Below, piece by piece: positions 6,341 through 6,891 of a stretch of DNA of 6,891 bases (position 1 is its first letter; the number at the start of each line of letters is the position of its first letter). The stretch comes from Eubacteriales bacterium. GTDB lineage: Bacteria > Bacillota > Clostridia > Christensenellales > CAG-138. Location of the stretch: NCBI GenBank assembly GCA_028703645.1, contig JAQVML010000067.1, forward strand, positions 1 to 6,891, read 5' to 3'. The translations under genes were made by a program, and so were the position numbers. The notes below the pieces were generated by a model. The model worked only from the letters and a program-made list of their open reading frames with translations. It was not told the DNA's origin and ran no database searches.

Positions 6341-6891
6341 TCAAGAATCGATCTCCACCGTTGCGATCGAGTCGCCTTCGAGTGAAACGTGTATAACCTG
6401 CCCGCTGATGCGCAGATAGACGATGCGAGAGACTGAAGCGAGATTGAGCAGCACGACGACGATAGAACCGTTCGGGTTTAAAAACGCTGCGGCATCGACC
6501 TCGGTTGAAAACGTGGTGGTCGAGAGGTGCCTGGCTCCAGGCGTAATATAGCGGCTGAAATGCCGGATGTAATCGTAGGACAAGCGCTTTTCGTACGCGC
6601 CGGTTTTGGGGTCGCAGAGGATGGGCGCTTCGCAGAAGTTCTGCGCGTGATTTGGGCCGCCGTTGGTGTCCAGCGCGATGTTCCAGTCGAGGAATGTATT
6701 CATCCCTGCGTTGTAATTGCCGATCATATCATGCGCATACATCCGCGCGCTCTTGAGCTGGTCGTTCCGGTCAAAGCGGTTGTACTCAATGCATCCTTCG
6801 GAAAACAGCAGTGATAGATCCGGGTACTGCGCGCGCACCAGCCGCAGCGCGTCAAAATGATCTCCGCTGTACCAGTGAAACGCAGCGCCTG
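6341..6891 (-). CDS. GH30 family glucosylceramidase-like glycoside hydrolase (C-terminal part)
   Basis: C-terminal ~183 residues of a retaining glycoside hydrolase of family GH30, which cleaves beta-glucosidic bonds in glucosylceramides, beta-1,6-glucans or related glycans. The frame stays open to the window edge, so the start lies beyond 6891; the GTG at 6836-6838 is an internal valine. Visible family blocks are AFHWYSGDHFDALRLV, then LLFSEGCIEYNRF, where the Glu codon at 6797-6799 is the expected catalytic nucleophile, then YAHDMIGNYNAGMNTFLDWN, GGPNHAQNFCEAPI and YDYIRHFSRYITPGARHL. The last ~70 residues look like the beta-sandwich that packs on the barrel in GH30 (NPNGSIVVVLLNLA). The acid/base residue and any signal peptide are outside the window, so location and substrate cannot be told. 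The stop TGA is at 6341-6343, and the gene converges with glycerate kinase. Confidence 0.92.
   Translation of the reverse strand, partial: GAAFHWYSGDHFDALRLVRAQYPDLSLLFSEGCIEYNRFDRNDQLKSARMYAHDMIGNYNAGMNTFLDWNIALDTNGGPNHAQNFCEAPILCDPKTGAYEKRLSYDYIRHFSRYITPGARHLSTTTFSTEVDAAAFLNPNGSIVVVLLNLASVSRIVYLRISGQVIHVSLEGDSIATVEIDS

Noticed and set aside
6527..6814. Open frame of 95 codons on the + strand inside the GH30 gene
   Set aside because: It is antisense to clearly conserved GH30 catalytic-domain sequence and has no motif or supporting signals.

Overview
The window looks like chromosomal DNA of a Gram-positive, anaerobic member of the Bacillota, most plausibly class Clostridia. The grounds are strong AGGAGG-type ribosome binding sites, a SigA-like extended -10 promoter, the style of the oppBCDF operon with its enlarged OppC, and an intracellular-type GH30 glycosidase. 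Base composition is moderately GC-rich with G/C-rich third codon positions, so it is not a low-GC Clostridium. The genus cannot be fixed from the sequence.

Layout: positions 1-4944 hold the distal part of a peptide-uptake ABC transporter operon on the + strand: oppB (5' end missing), oppC, oppD, oppF, then a small tail-anchored membrane protein gene. The genes are tightly packed: a 13-nt gap, then 9 nt, a 4-nt ATGA overlap, and a 4-nt gap. A strong intrinsic terminator at 4966-4998 closes the operon. A new SigA-type promoter (5009-5036) drives a single glycerate 2-kinase gene (5091-6221), ended by a GNRA-loop terminator at 6258-6285. Converging on it from the right is the 3' end of a GH30 glucosylceramidase-like hydrolase on the - strand (6341-6891, start outside the window).

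Function: OppB and OppC form the membrane channel and OppD and OppF are the two ATPases, together importing oligopeptides or similar ligands. The binding protein (OppA) is not in the window and may lie upstream. Glycerate kinase feeds D-glycerate into lower glycolysis. The GH30 enzyme would cleave beta-glucosides or beta-glucans. Nothing in the sequence ties these last two to the transporter except proximity.

Most of the window is ordinary. The unusual parts are a roughly 280-residue insertion in the extracellular TM1-TM2 loop of OppC, made of two diverged copies of a ~107-residue module; a basic/acidic N-terminal extension on OppD; an identical five-cysteine pattern at the C-termini of OppD and OppF, with one cysteine more than the usual four; and the uncharacterised tail-anchored protein at the operon end. 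I found no mobile element, CRISPR array, tRNA, rRNA or defence system.
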